This document shows positions 34,176-44,259 of a stretch of 64,000 nucleotides of DNA, piece by piece (the first letter of the stretch is position 1; each line of letters begins with the position of its first letter). The DNA is taken from assembly GCF_964340395.1 (NCBI RefSeq), contig NC_135565.1, positions 10,272,742 to 10,336,741 of the forward strand, read 5' to 3'. The DNA comes from Glandiceps talaboti. Lineage: Eukaryota; Hemichordata; Enteropneusta; Spengelidae. The notes below the pieces were generated by a model, which saw only the letters and a program-made list of their open reading frames with translations, did no database searches and had not been told where the DNA came from. The translations under genes were made by a program, and so were the position numbers.

Positions 34176-34530
34176 TAAAGTGGCCATATATGGATGGAAT
34201 ATTTATTTTGGATTTTTAAGTCATAAATCAATTTTGTCATGGCGCCATACTTGAAAAATTAATGCAAAGTAACACTGACAAAGTCTGTGTTTGTTACTCA
34301 ATACATTACCAAATGCTTAAAAAGTGTGTAAAAATAGTTTGTTATTGTACGTACAATAACAAAAGATTATTACATGTAACATTTATCAGTCTTTAGCAAT
34401 TTATTGAGTTAAATCAGACTTTGTCAATGTTGTTTCACATTAATTTTTCAAATATGTCTCCAGGATAACATTATTTTATAACTTAAAAATCCAAAATAAA
34501 TTCCCAATCCTCATCCATATTACCACTTTC
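34176..34530. mobile_element. MITE family A, copy 1
   Basis: The left end TTAAAGTGGCCATATATGGA then ATATTTATTTTGGATTTTTA pairs with the right end TAAAAATCCAAAATAAATTC then CCTCATCCATATTACCACTT. A central palindrome, TTGTTATTGTACGTACAATA, marks the fold. About 350 bases, noncoding. Confidence 0.8.
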
Positions 34531-34951
34531 AATTTAATGCAATATGCAACTCAGAATTGAAAATCTGTAAACGTTTGCTGTTACTTTGTCCAATAAAATT
34601 CTAACCCACACTAGGTTAGAATCAAAAAGAATATGAGGTCACCAGGCAATATTTTAAAATAAAGAACAAATATGATCTAAAAACCATCATACTTCAAAAC
34701 GGCCATCCACCTTCATGGCCAAATATTTAAATACATTTTTAAAAACAAGACGATAAACGACCAATTTCCTTGTTTGTTTTCTAAGGACCAGGTAGAAGTG
34801 TTCACATTGCAATGTTACTTTCTGTGATGATTTTCAAAAATCTCATCCCCGAGGCACATTCTTCATGACCAATATGTTATTATTGACATGTTTTACTCTA
34901 ATAACATTAATAACGGTTCTATTTTAATGTTGCATTTATCTTCTGTGTTTC

Positions 34952-35037
34952 TTACATGAAGGATAAAAGTAACACCTCTCTGTTGAAGTCAGCTTGAGCA
35001 TCTAGTAATTGGTGAAGACTTGTACTGTCTTCAGTAT
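34952..35037 (-). CDS. FBXO47: FBXO47 exon 9 (last)
   Basis: The acceptor TTTTATTCAG| leads into a frame ending SLHQLLDAQADFNREVLLLS plus FM and TAA. The AQADFNREVL ending matches the C terminus of the family (AQANFHKEVLYL in the human protein, from memory). Confidence 0.85.
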
Positions 35038-38000
35038 CTGAATAAAAATAAAAAATTATAATATTATTGTCTAAGGCCTAAAAAAAAAATTGTGTGGTTC
35101 TGATTACACTCAATTTTAGAAAAGGTGGGGGTAGGTAGATTTTTTTACTTTTTTATTTATTTTTTCATGTGTAATAGTCTAGTTCAGGTAGTTATGTTTT
35201 CTGTTGTTTTCCATATGGTCTCTGTGTTATTGGTTTCTTCCCTTGAGATGTACAGCCATTACAGATTGGCAAACAGGTTTATATTGTCTTTTTAAGTTGA
35301 TGTCAGTTTCTGAATCCACTATTTCTGGCGAGACTTCAGAATTTTCATGATTTTATTTTTTTCTTGATTATGTAAAAAAAAAAGTTTACGGTCGGCAGTG
35401 AGAAACTAGGTGGGGTTGGGTAACCGGAACCAAACAATTATTTTTTTTATGCCTAAATATAATAATTATTATTATACCATGTATGAGTCACACTGAACAA
35501 AAAATACATCATGACAAGGCACGTTCAAAATATTGAGCCAAAAATTGTCATTACTTTTCCCCGATTTTTCTTTGATAATACTGGTGCTGGTATAATTATG
35601 TTATTCTCCAATATTTCTTTGTTTCATTCAGCTGGAAAATACTCATGACCTAAGGGTTGTCACTACGAGTCGCTCAAAGAGTAGTGACAACCCTTAAAAG
35701 TCACGAGTATTTTTTATACAAATAAAATCCAAAACAAATACCTGTTTGTCATCCATATGGTCACTTTAAAAGAATGCCATAAAGATCAAAAGACTCACCA
35801 TCGTCATGGAAATCCACCAATTCAAGGATAAGTTCTCTAAATGTGTCTCCTATTGTTGCCAAAAATACTTTCTTCTCCTTTGGACTTTCAATCAGAGTCA
35901 ACAGCTTCTTCAGTAGATTGAGTACCCAGACAATACAGTAATTTCCTTTAGTGATAACCTACAGTGATGTGAGATAGATGAGTGAGATGAGTGAGATAAT
36001 ATAAAGAGATATACAGACGTGAGATAATATAAAAAGATATACAGATGTGAGATAATATAAAGAGATATACAGACGTGAGATAATATAAAGTGAAATACAG
36101 ACATGTGAGATAATATAGAGATATATACAGATGTGAGATAATATAAAGATATATACAGATGTGAGATAATATAAAGAGATATACAGATGTGAGATAATAT
36201 AAAGATATATACAGATGTGAGATAATATAAAGAGATATACAGATGTGAGATAATATAAAGAGATATACAGATGTGAGATAATATAAAGAGATATACAGAT
36301 GTGAGATAATATACAGAGATATACAGATGTGAGATAATATAAAGATATATAGAGGTGTGAGATAATGTAAAGATATATACAGAGGTGAGATAATATAAAG
36401 AGATATAAAGGTGTGAGATAATATAAAGATATATAGAGGTGTGAGATAATATAAAGATATATACAGAGGTGAGATAATATAAAGAGATATAAAGGTGTGA
36501 GATAATATAAAGATATATAGAGGTGTGAGATAATGTAAAGAGATATACAGATGTGAGATAATATAAAGAGATATAAAGGTGTGAGATAATATAAAGATAT
36601 ATAGAGGTGTGAGATAATGTAAAGAGATATACAGAGATGTGAGATAATATAAAGATATATATAGACATGTGAGATAATATAGAGAGATATACAGACATGT
36701 CAGATAATATACAGAGATGTGAGAACTAATAATAAACCTGTTGACACACATGTGAGAAGTCTAAAGTAGTAACATATTGTACACATTATTGGTATGTAAT
36801 GTTTTGAAGAGATATATGGCCTATACTCACCACAGTAAGTGAAACAATGAGCTGAGCCAGCTCAATAAAGTGTCCATTGATAGCTTTGCTTCCCATAACT
36901 TTAGTACAGATAACTTCTCCACATAACATCAACAGTGCTGCTGTGTTTTCAGGTATCCACTCATCAGGCAAGGCTACAAAATTATACGACACTTGTAACT
37001 CAATAAAATGTTTACAATCACAAATGCACTGAACTGTTTGTCAAAAAAGTGTATATCTGTGGGATATTGATAGGACTTGCAAATCACCAGGTTATTATTT
37101 AGAAAGTTCACCAACATAAAAAGTTGTTTTTTTTAAGTCTCAAAAGTATGAAAAAGCCCCAAATGTTTCAAGTTTATACAACTAATATGACTTTCAATTT
37201 ATACATTGTCAAGTAATAGAATTTTAATGATTTTTTGCTGTTTCACACATATTACACTTTTAACAGTTAACTTTTTGAAACAGTGGCAGTTAACTACTAG
37301 AAATTGGCTTAAGTTAAGAAGTTCAAAGTTGCAGTTTTTTGGGAGAATGAAAATATTCATGTGGCGTATTACAGCCATGGTAGTGTAATATACTAGTATG
37401 GCATTCTAAGGGTTACTGCAAGCACAGCTACAGAGTACTGAATGTCACGGTAGATACAGTAGCATGGCATTCTAAGGTATAATGTTTGCACAGCTGTAGA
37501 GCCCTGAATGTCACGGTAGATACAGTAGTATGGCCTTCAAAGGTATAATGTTTGCATGGCTGTAGAGCCCTGAATGTCACGGTAGATATAGTAGCAAGGC
37601 ATTCTAAGGTATAATGTTTGCATGGCTGTAGAGCCCTGAATGCCATGGTAGATACAGTAGCATGGCATTCTAAGGTATAATGTTTGCATGGCTGTAGAGC
37701 CCTGAATGTCATGGTAGATACAGTAGCATGGCATTCTAAGGTATAATGTTTGCATGGCTGTACAGCCCTGATTGTCACGGTAGATACAGTAGCATGGCAT
37801 TCTAAGGTATAATGTTTGCATGGCTGTAGAGCCCTGAATGTCATGGTAGATACAGTAGCATGGCATTCTAAGGTATAATGTTTGCATGGCTGTAGAGCCC
37901 TGAATGTCACAGTAGATACAGTAGTATGGCATTCTAAGGTATATAATGTTTGCATGGCTGTAGAGCCTTGAATGCCATGGTAGATACAGTAGCATGGCAT

Positions 38001-41000
38001 TCTAAGGTATAATGTTTGCATGGCTGTAGAGCCCTGAATGTCATGGTAGATACAGTAGCATGGCATTCTAAGGTATAATGTTTGCATGGCTGTACAGCCC
38101 TGATTGTTGCATTAGGTACATGTACAGTACTATGGCCTTCAAAGGTATGTTTGCATGGCTGTAACTCCGATTGTTATGATAGTGTATACACTAGCATGAC
38201 ATCGTAAGAATTAGATATACACTACTAGTTACCTGTCAGTTCTTCAATGACACTGGTTATATCATCTTCATTCCATTCTTGACGATAATTATAGAGTATT
38301 TTTAAAGACATAGCAAGTTCTGCTAGTTGTACTTCTCTGCTAGTCACGGAATCAGGTAAAGTGTCTGTCATATCATACCACAGAATACAGTCTACAAACA
38401 CAAAAAAAAATTAAAATCCTCGTTCTCCCAATTTGTACTTAGTTGTGTACAAACAAATACCCTACAGAGAAAGAGGTCTAGTGGTTTTGGATTCTGGGAT
38501 CTTGTTGAGGTCAATCAGCCCATCACATCACATCTCAGATGATGGTGATGATATGTTAGCAAAAATGTAGGAGCCAAGATAGTTAGTCTGTGTTCTACTT
38601 TTACTATCATCTGGATTTAGTTAACTTTTCAAAGTAAATACAGTCATACATCGACCTGTGTCACGTATAAGCATACTTAGGTCAAGGTATTAAAATATTA
38701 AAAGTTATACATGTATGAGCACACTTAGGTCAAGGTAAATAAAGTTATACATGTATGAGCACACTTAGGTCAAGGTAAATAAAGTTGTACATGTATGAGC
38801 ACGCTTAGGTTAAGGTAAATAAAGTTGTACATGTATGAGCATACTTAGGTCAAGGTAAATAAAGTTGTACCTGTATGAGCACGCTTAGGTCAAGGTAAAT
38901 AAAACTGTGCCTGTATGAGCACACTTAGGTCAAGGTAAATAAAGTTGTACATGTATGAGCACACTTAGGTTAAGGTAAATAAAGTTGTACATGTATGAGC
39001 ACACTTAGGTCAAGGTAAATAAAGTTGTACATGTATGAGCACACTTAGGTCAAGGTAAATAAAATTGTGCCTGTATGAGCACACTTAGGTTAAGGTAAAT
39101 AAAGTTGTACATGTATGAGCATACTTAGGTCAAGGTAAATAAAGTTGTACATGTATGAGCACACTAAGGTCAAGGTAAATAAAGTTGTACATGTATGAGC
39201 ACACTTAGGTCAAGGTAAATAAAGTTGTACATGTATGAGCACACTTAGGTCAAGGTAAATAAAGTTGTACATGTATGAGCACGCTTAGGTTAAGGTAAAT
39301 AAAGTTGTACCTGTATGAGCATACTTAGGTCAAGGTAAATAAAGTTGTACCTGTATGAGCACACTTAGGTTAAGGTAAATAAAGTTATACATGTATGAGC
39401 ATACTTAGGTCAAGGTAAATAAAGTTGTACATGTATGAGCATACTTAGGTCAAGGTAAATATAAACTGTACCTGTACGAGAACACTTTGGTCCATACAGT
39501 AGATACAGGATTCTGGCTTGGTGTACCATTGGCCAAGGTTTCAAGACACGACTTAACCAGAAAGCCCTGTCATCCATGTCCGTACACTGATCTAGTAAAA
39601 CTCTGTGTAGAAAGTCACGAATATAACACTCTTCTTGCAAGTTACTCCCTGGTTTCATTATCACACATAAACCTAGCAAATAAGAATTAAGAAATTTATA
39701 AATACGTAACAGGAAAGCTGCAAATAACAAAAAAATGGCCTCAACAATAAAGACAAAAAAAGAAGAAGTGGCCTTCCTTACCATTTACTTGATAGTGAAC
39801 TTGTACTTTCAAGAATCTTTAGTGAGAGACTGAAAATCCTGACCAATGATGCCATCAATTAGAGCTCATTAAAGTGGCCATATGGATGAAAATTTGATAT
39901 TTATTTTGGATTTTTATTTGATAAAACAGCTTCACTATGTTTTTCTACTTGAAAAAATAAAGCGAAATAACATATACCAAGTCCATGTTCGTAACTCAAT
40001 ACATAGCAAAAAGATGCAAATGGTGTAAAAAGTTTGTTTTTGTACGTACAATAAACATTTTACATTGTTTAATGTTTTGCTGTTTATTGAGTTATGAACA
40101 TAAACTTGGTATATGTTGTTTCACATTATTTTTTCAAGTAGTAAAACATAGTGAAGCTGTTTTATCAAACAAAAATCCAAAATAAATACCAAATTCTCAT
40201 CCATATGGCCACTTTAAGATCATTTACACTCTGTAACTTGTAAGTTAATTTGCAGTCTCTATCTACTCTGTGACAAAGTGAGAGTTGCTCTCTACCTATC
40301 ATGTATTTTGTCAGAAAGTAAGTCTTTCAATGCTAGCCTATTTAATATGTATGGTAAGTTCACTTAGTCTGGTAATGTAGCCTATTTAAATACTTTAGCT
40401 TCATTTATTTATTTTGTAATGAGAAATTGAGTGGAATCTCCCTCTATAAACTGAAGTGTTTGTAACACTTTGCTCTATGGGCCTGTGGCTTTACAGTTAT
40501 GAAATATATTGAATGAGTGTCTATTTTGTAACAAAGCGAAGTTATTTCCTTACCTATTTTGTGGAGAATACTAGATGTAGCAGCCAGACTTGCAAATACT
40601 CTATGACACTCCATACAATCCCATCCAGCTATCACAGTATGTATAAACCTTCCATAGCATGTCAGTGATATACATCTATGTGAGTCAACACATGCTGAAC
40701 TATTACAACAATCAAGCTGAAAGATATCACACCAATATTAGAAAAAATAAAATAGTACATCTATGTCAGTCGACACACAATATTACAGCAATATTTTTGA
40801 GAAACTTTTCAATGATATGTAGTCTGTCTTCTGTTGTAACCAAATAACTCACCTTTTTGAGAAACTTTTCAATGATGTGTAGTCTGTCTTTTCTTGTAAC
40901 AATAACTCATCTTTTTGAGAAACTTTTTAATATGTAGTCTGTCTTTAGCTGTAACCAAATAACTTACCTTTTGAGAAACTTTTCAATGATGCGTATGTCT

Positions 41001-43805
41001 TTTGTTGTAACTAAATAACTTACCTTTTTGAGAAACTTTTCAATATGTAGTAGTCTGTCTTTTGTTGTAACCAAATAACTTACCTTTTGAGAAACTTCAA
41101 TGATGCGTAGTCTGTCTTTTGTTGTAACCAAATTACTTACCTTTTGAGAAACTTTTCAATATGTAGTGTTTTTTGTTGCAACCAATTAACTTACCTTTTT
41201 GAGAAACTTTTCAATGATGCGTAGTCTGTCTTTTGTTGTATAAAGACAAGTTGATCTCTTCAGCAATAATCCTAAACATAAATGAACAAAATTTTACAAT
41301 GGTATTTTATATTTTCTTCAATAACATTTTTCTTTATGCAGCTTGGGGAAAAACAAGTAATTAAGGTTGTTTGTCATTGTGAGCATTCTTGCAAAACAGA
41401 GCTGTTATTTCTTCTACGACACTGTGAAAAACAGTGCATCTTGGATGGTGCTGTAAAATAGGGTGTGGTTTACAACAATGACTGTGAGTGGAAGACATTA
41501 GTAATCAGTGTTTTTGTTAAGGGCGGTAAACAAACATGGAGGCTACAGTTAGGATAATGAAATAGTGTAGTAGTGTTAGTCCTTCAAGTCTACAGGTAGG
41601 CTACAGTTAGGATAGTGGAATAGTGTACATGTACATAGCAGCCATAGTCGTTCAATTCTACAGGTAGGCTGCAGTTAGGATAGTGGAATGGTGTAGTAGC
41701 GATAGTTGTTCAAGTCTACAGGTAGGCTGCAGTTAGGATAGTGGAATGGTGTAGTAGCGATAGTTGTTCAAGTCTACAGGTAGGCTGCAGTTAGGATAGT
41801 GGAATGGTGTACATGTATGTAGCAGCGATAGTTGTTCGAGTCTACAGGTATGCTATTTAACGCCCAACTTTTGATTAGGAATAAAAAACTTAGGTGTGAA
41901 AATAGCCGTCTGGTATACCTATAGAAACAATAAGCCGTTTTTCATCTCGTGGCAGAACTCACAAGATCCTGCGTGATCCATTGCATCCATAGCAACCATG
42001 TGGTGGTGGTCAAGCTGAAAGTGTCAAACGCTTAGCAACACTCCTGTTCTCAATGTCATTGCACATGGTTTTGGTGAAAGCTTGACCACGAAAGCATGTT
42101 TGACAACCGTTGTTGCTAGGCATACTTCAATTATTTGCATATCTCATGCGATCTGCAATGAGATGTAAAATTACTTATTGGCACAGAACAAAAGAACGAT
42201 CCTGCCATGTACTCCACTAATAAGACAATACTAATGGGATGACCTGGGGTTGAAACATGGCCATTTAAATGCCATGACTGGGTAAAAGTTATATGTATAG
42301 TATATTTAAAGTATAATTTCTGAATGGGAAAGTAGGAATGTAGTTATTTATCATGCATAGTCTTACCCAGGTGGTGAAATCTCTCTATGCATCTAGATTG
42401 ATGGTGATTTGATACTGTATTATGGGGTAAAGGTGTTGGTAATAATTTGTACACAGCTGAACCTGTGAGTTGTTGTCTTTCAATCAGTTCACACATACAT
42501 TTAGATACTATTGACAGCACACTCAGATCTACAACTGCAAGAAAAAAGATTTTAAAAATTAGTTTTAAAAAAAACGTAAGTCTGGAAATAGATCTTCACT
42601 AACTAGTCCAGAAAATAGAGACATTTTCATAAACTATGGGTTCTGGAGAATCAATTCATGATTTTACATCACCTACAATTACTTGTGATTTCAGAGAAAC
42701 ATCAAGTTGATATTGTGCCTATATAGGGTATCTTTGCTATGGGCGATTGCATCATGGGAGTCAGAAATAATGTATTCAATGGTTGGACACTGAATATTAA
42801 TGAGCCCTGAGTACCTATACCGTACCCTTCAGTGTAAAATATATCTCATGAATATTCTTTGTACAATCTATGCTACTTATCAACTTGTGTAAACTAACAC
42901 TGACAAAAGAAAGTATATTATGTACAGCATGGAGGTAAAAAGGGATTCCTTGGTGACTACAGTTAACTTGTCAAAAATTAACATTAACTATTATATAACT
43001 TATCAACCTGTCGAAATAGCATAACTAATCTATACTGTCAACTTGACTAAAATAATATCCTGTCTGTCAACTTGTCTAAAATAATATCATACCTGTCAAC
43101 TTGTTTACAATATAATACCCAACCTGTCAACTTGACTACAATAATACCCAACCTGTCAACTTGACTAAAATAATATCCTACCTGTCAACTTGTCTAAAAT
43201 AATATCCTACCTGTCAACTTGTCTAAAATAATATCCTACCTGTCAACTTGTCTAAAATAATATCCTACCTGTCAACTTGTCTACAATAATATCCTACCTG
43301 TCAACTTGTCTAAAATAATATCCTACCTGTCAACTTGTCTACAATAATATCCTACCTGTCAACTTGTCTAAAATAATATCCTACCTGTCAACTTGTCTAA
43401 AATAATATCCTACCTGTCAACTTGTCTAAAATAATATCCAACCTGTCAACTTGTCTAAAATAATATCCTACCTGTCAACTTGTCTAAAATAATATCCTAC
43501 CTGTCAACTTGTCTAAAATAATATCCTACCTGTCAACTTGTCTAAAATAATATCCAACCTGTCAACTTGTCTAAAATAATATCCTACCTGTCAACTTGTC
43601 TACAATAATATCCTACCTGTCAACTTATCTAAAATAATACCCTACCTGTCAACTTGTCTAAAATATAGTCAATAACTTCAAGAGGTAAGATTTCAAAGTA
43701 TCCTAAAGGTCCTTCTTGCACTGACTGATAACTAAGAAATGCTTCTTCTTTTAACCTAAGACGCTTGCTTCTCCTACTCTCCGTCTTCAACAAACTTGTT
43801 GTCAT
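34952..43805 (-). CDS. FBXO47: FBXO47, F-box only protein 47, nine coding exons
   Basis: Minus-strand exons in coding order: 43805-43646, 42534-42367, 41271-41195, 40716-40554, 39672-39472, 38391-38233, 36973-36831, 35958-35799, 35037-34952. All are GT/AG with matching phases and give 438 residues (human protein about 450). The F-box lies at about residues 37-75 (GYFEILPLEVIDYILDKLT then DLSVLSIVSKCMCELI). Diagnostic family stretches are LTCYGRF with AGWDCMECHRVF, LLDQCTDMDDRAFWLSRVLK with PWPMVHQARILYLLYGP, and SKAINGHFIELAQLIVSLT. FBXO47 is an F-box substrate adaptor expected to bind SKP1 in an SCF ubiquitin ligase. In vertebrates it is germline-biased and needed in meiosis, and nematode PROM-1 is considered related (established knowledge). 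It is convergent with the KIAA1549-like gene and divergent from CALU. Four of its introns carry minisatellites that start at exon borders. Confidence 0.93.
35072..35457. mobile_element. MITE family B, copy 3 (best preserved)
   Basis: TAAGGCCTAAAAAAAAAATT then GTGTGGTTCTGATTAC at the left pairs imperfectly with GTAACCGGAACCAAACAATT then ATTTTTTTTATGCCTAA at the right, giving a TIR of about 38 bases. It lies in FBXO47 intron 8. Confidence 0.75.
35645..35705. repeat. Short palindrome
   Basis: TGACCTAAGGGTTGTCACTA pairs with TAGTGACAACCCTTAAAAGT around a loop of about 12 bases. It is related to the palindromes at 17.88-18.11 kb and is probably a MITE relic in FBXO47 intron 8. Confidence 0.65.
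35799..35958 (-). CDS. FBXO47: FBXO47 exon 8
   Basis: Encodes VITKGNYCIVWVLNLLKKLL then TLIESPKEKKVFLATIGDTF, RELILELVDFHDD. Phase 0 in, phase 1 out. The acceptor (CACTGTAG|GTTATC) abuts the minisatellite at 35,960-36,722. Confidence 0.85.
35960..36722. repeat. 28-bp minisatellite, about 27 copies, abutting the exon 8 acceptor
   Basis: The unit carries GTGAGATAATATAAAGAGAT then ATACAGAT. On the transcript strand each unit reads TATCTCACATCTGTATATCT, resembling the polypyrimidine and acceptor region just before exon 8 (TATCTCACATCACTGTAG). Long open frames (35,910-36,751 minus) are artefacts of the array. Confidence 0.9.
36831..36973 (-). CDS. FBXO47: FBXO47 exon 7
   Basis: Encodes LPDEWIPENTAALLMLCGEV then ICTKVMGSKAINGHFIELAQ, LIVSLTV. 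This is one of the most conserved blocks of the family. Phase 1 in, phase 0 out, donor |GTGAGT. Confidence 0.9.
37400..38150. repeat. 66-bp minisatellite, about 10-11 copies, in FBXO47 intron 6
   Basis: Units contain GTAGATACAGTAGCATGGCA, TTCTAAGGTATAATGTTTGC and ATGGCTGTAGAGCCCTGAAT. 66 is a multiple of three, hence the open minus-strand frames at 37,428-38,087, which are not genes. Confidence 0.92.
38233..38391 (-). CDS. FBXO47: FBXO47 exon 6
   Basis: Encodes CILWYDMTDTLPDSVTSREV, QLAELAMSLKILYNYRQEWN and EDDITSVIEELT. Phase 1 in and out, 159 bases, so it is skippable in frame. Confidence 0.88.
38685..39470. repeat. 40-bp minisatellite, about 20 copies, continuous with the exon 5 donor
   Basis: The unit is GTACATGTATGAGCACACTT then AGGTCAAGGTAAATAAAGTT. 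On the transcript strand each unit contains AAGTGTGCTCATACATGTAC, a copy of the FBXO47 exon 5 end (AAGTGTTCTCGTACAG|GTAC). Some units keep the exact ACAG|GTAC junction (for example near 38,870, 39,310 and 39,350). Confidence 0.93.
39472..39672 (-). CDS. FBXO47: FBXO47 exon 5
   Basis: Encodes MKPGSNLQEECYIRDFLHRV, LLDQCTDMDDRAFWLSRVLK and PWPMVHQARILYLLYGPKCS. The KPWPMVHQAR block is close to identical to the human protein (KPWPMVNQAR, from memory). Phase 1 in and out, 201 bases. Confidence 0.93.
39869..40216. mobile_element. MITE family A, copy 2 (best preserved, TTAA ends)
   Basis: TTAAAGTGGCCATATGGATG at the left and CATCCATATGGCCACTTTAA at the right are perfect inverted repeats. The outer TTAA on both sides fits a TTAA target-site duplication, as made by piggyBac-type transposases. 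It lies in FBXO47 intron 4 and has no coding capacity. Confidence 0.85.
40554..40716 (-). CDS. FBXO47: FBXO47 exon 4
   Basis: Encodes CVDSHRCISLTCYGRFIHTV then IAGWDCMECHRVFASLAATS and SILHKI. Phase 0 in, phase 1 out, donor ATAG|GTAAGG. Confidence 0.9.
40788..41240. repeat. About 60-bp minisatellite, 7-8 copies, made from the end of FBXO47 exon 3 and its donor
   Basis: On the transcript strand each unit contains GACAGACTACGCATCATTGA, AAAGTTTCTCAAAAAGGTAA and GTTATTTGGTTACAAC. The first unit is the real exon 3 end with its donor (AAAAAG|GTAAGT). Later units keep the donor, with small deletions. Confidence 0.9.
41195..41271 (-). CDS. FBXO47: FBXO47 exon 3
   Basis: A 77-base exon encoding GLLLKRSTCLYTTKDRLRII then EKFLKK. 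It corresponds to GLLFKR...TKERLKYI in the human protein (from memory). Phase 1 in, phase 0 out. Confidence 0.88.
41530..41855. repeat. About 58-bp minisatellite, 5 copies, in FBXO47 intron 2
   Basis: Units carry TTAGGATAGTGGAATGGTGT, AGTAGCGATAGTTGTTCAAG and TCTACAGGTAGGCTGCAG. A palindromic relative is found 7 kb away at about 48,960-49,066 in CALU intron 1. Confidence 0.85.
41929..42180. mobile_element. MITE family C, copy 2
   Basis: Same plan and about 80% alike by eye to 29,961-30,200: AATAAGCCGTTTTTCATCTC at the left, GAGATGTAAAATTACTTATT at the right, with CCATAGCAACCA and GAAAGCTTGACCACGAA inside. Confidence 0.75.
42367..42534 (-). CDS. FBXO47: FBXO47 exon 2: second half of the F-box
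   Basis: Encodes VDLSVLSIVSKCMCELIERQ and on to HQSRCIERFHHL. With exon 1 it completes the F-box (L..L.V.DL..LS.VSK). Phase 1 in and out, 168 bases. Confidence 0.9.
42600..42800. repeat. Dispersed repeat shared with 55.64-55.91 kb
   Basis: CGATTGCATCATGGGAGTCA with ACTGAATATT and GATTTCAGAGAAA here correspond to CCACATTGCATCATGGGAGT, ACAATGAATATT and GATTTCCAGAGAAA there, in the same order. An old unclassified interspersed element. Confidence 0.55.
43035..43665. repeat. 29-bp minisatellite, about 22 copies, made from the end of FBXO47 exon 1 and its donor
   Basis: The unit on the plus strand is CTGTCAACTTGTCTAAAATA then ATATCCTAC. On the transcript strand it is TTTTAGACAAGTTGACAG|GTAGG, exactly the last 20 bases of exon 1 followed by its 5' splice site. 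Copies are nearly identical. Confidence 0.95.
43646..43805 (-). CDS. FBXO47: FBXO47 exon 1 (first coding): start and first half of the F-box
   Basis: ATG at 43,805 (context TCACCATGA) encodes MTTSLLKTESRRSKRLRLKE and reaches GYFEILPLEVIDYILDKLT. A basic N terminus precedes the F-box. A likely 3' splice site (TTTAG) sits 5-11 bases upstream of the ATG, so the 5' UTR starts in an earlier exon. Confidence 0.88.
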
Positions 43806-43937
43806 GGTGACTAAATCTAAACATCAGAATTCATGAATAAAGATTTCTTTAAAAGATTCAAACATTGCTGGGTAGATATGTCAGGTTAACATGGAAATGT
43901 TCCTGGGGGTGTGTATCACATGAAAAACTATTGCCAT

Positions 43938-44255
43938 TAGAGTGGACATATGGATGAGGATTTGGTAATTATTTTGTTTTTTAATTCATAACACAGTTTT
44001 ATCATGGTTTCCTACTTGAAAAATCAACATGAAACAACATTGACAAAGTCTGTGTTTGCAACTCAATACATTGCAAAAAGTTTTTAAAATGTGTACAAAG
44101 TTTGTTATTGTACATACAATTATTGCACACAAATACAAATTCTTGGCAATTCATTGAGTTACAAAAAAAGACTTGGGATAGGTTGTTTCATATTGATTTT
44201 TGAGTACCAAGCCATATAAAATTGTTTTATAGATTAAAAATACAAAATTAACAGC
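43938..44255. mobile_element. MITE family A, copy 3 (decayed)
   Basis: ATTAGAGTGGACATATGGAT then GAGGATTTGG at the left, the central GTTATTGTACATACAATTAT and the ACTTGGGATAGGTTGTTTCA block match family A. The right end is poorly kept. Confidence 0.65.
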
Positions 44256-44259
44256 ATAC

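Noticed and set aside
35910-36751. Minus-strand frames of about 265 residues, Leu/Tyr/Ser-rich and membrane-like
   Set aside because: They lie in the 28-bp array between FBXO47 exons 7 and 8, read through the intron and only touch exon 8 out of its frame.
37428-38087. Minus-strand frames of 152-219 residues with LECHATVST repeats
   Set aside because: 66-bp minisatellite in FBXO47 intron 6.
38685-39470. Regular 40-bp repeats considered as a CRISPR array
   Set aside because: No unique spacers, units are directly adjacent, and the sequence is an intron of an animal gene. The same reasoning applies to all arrays here.
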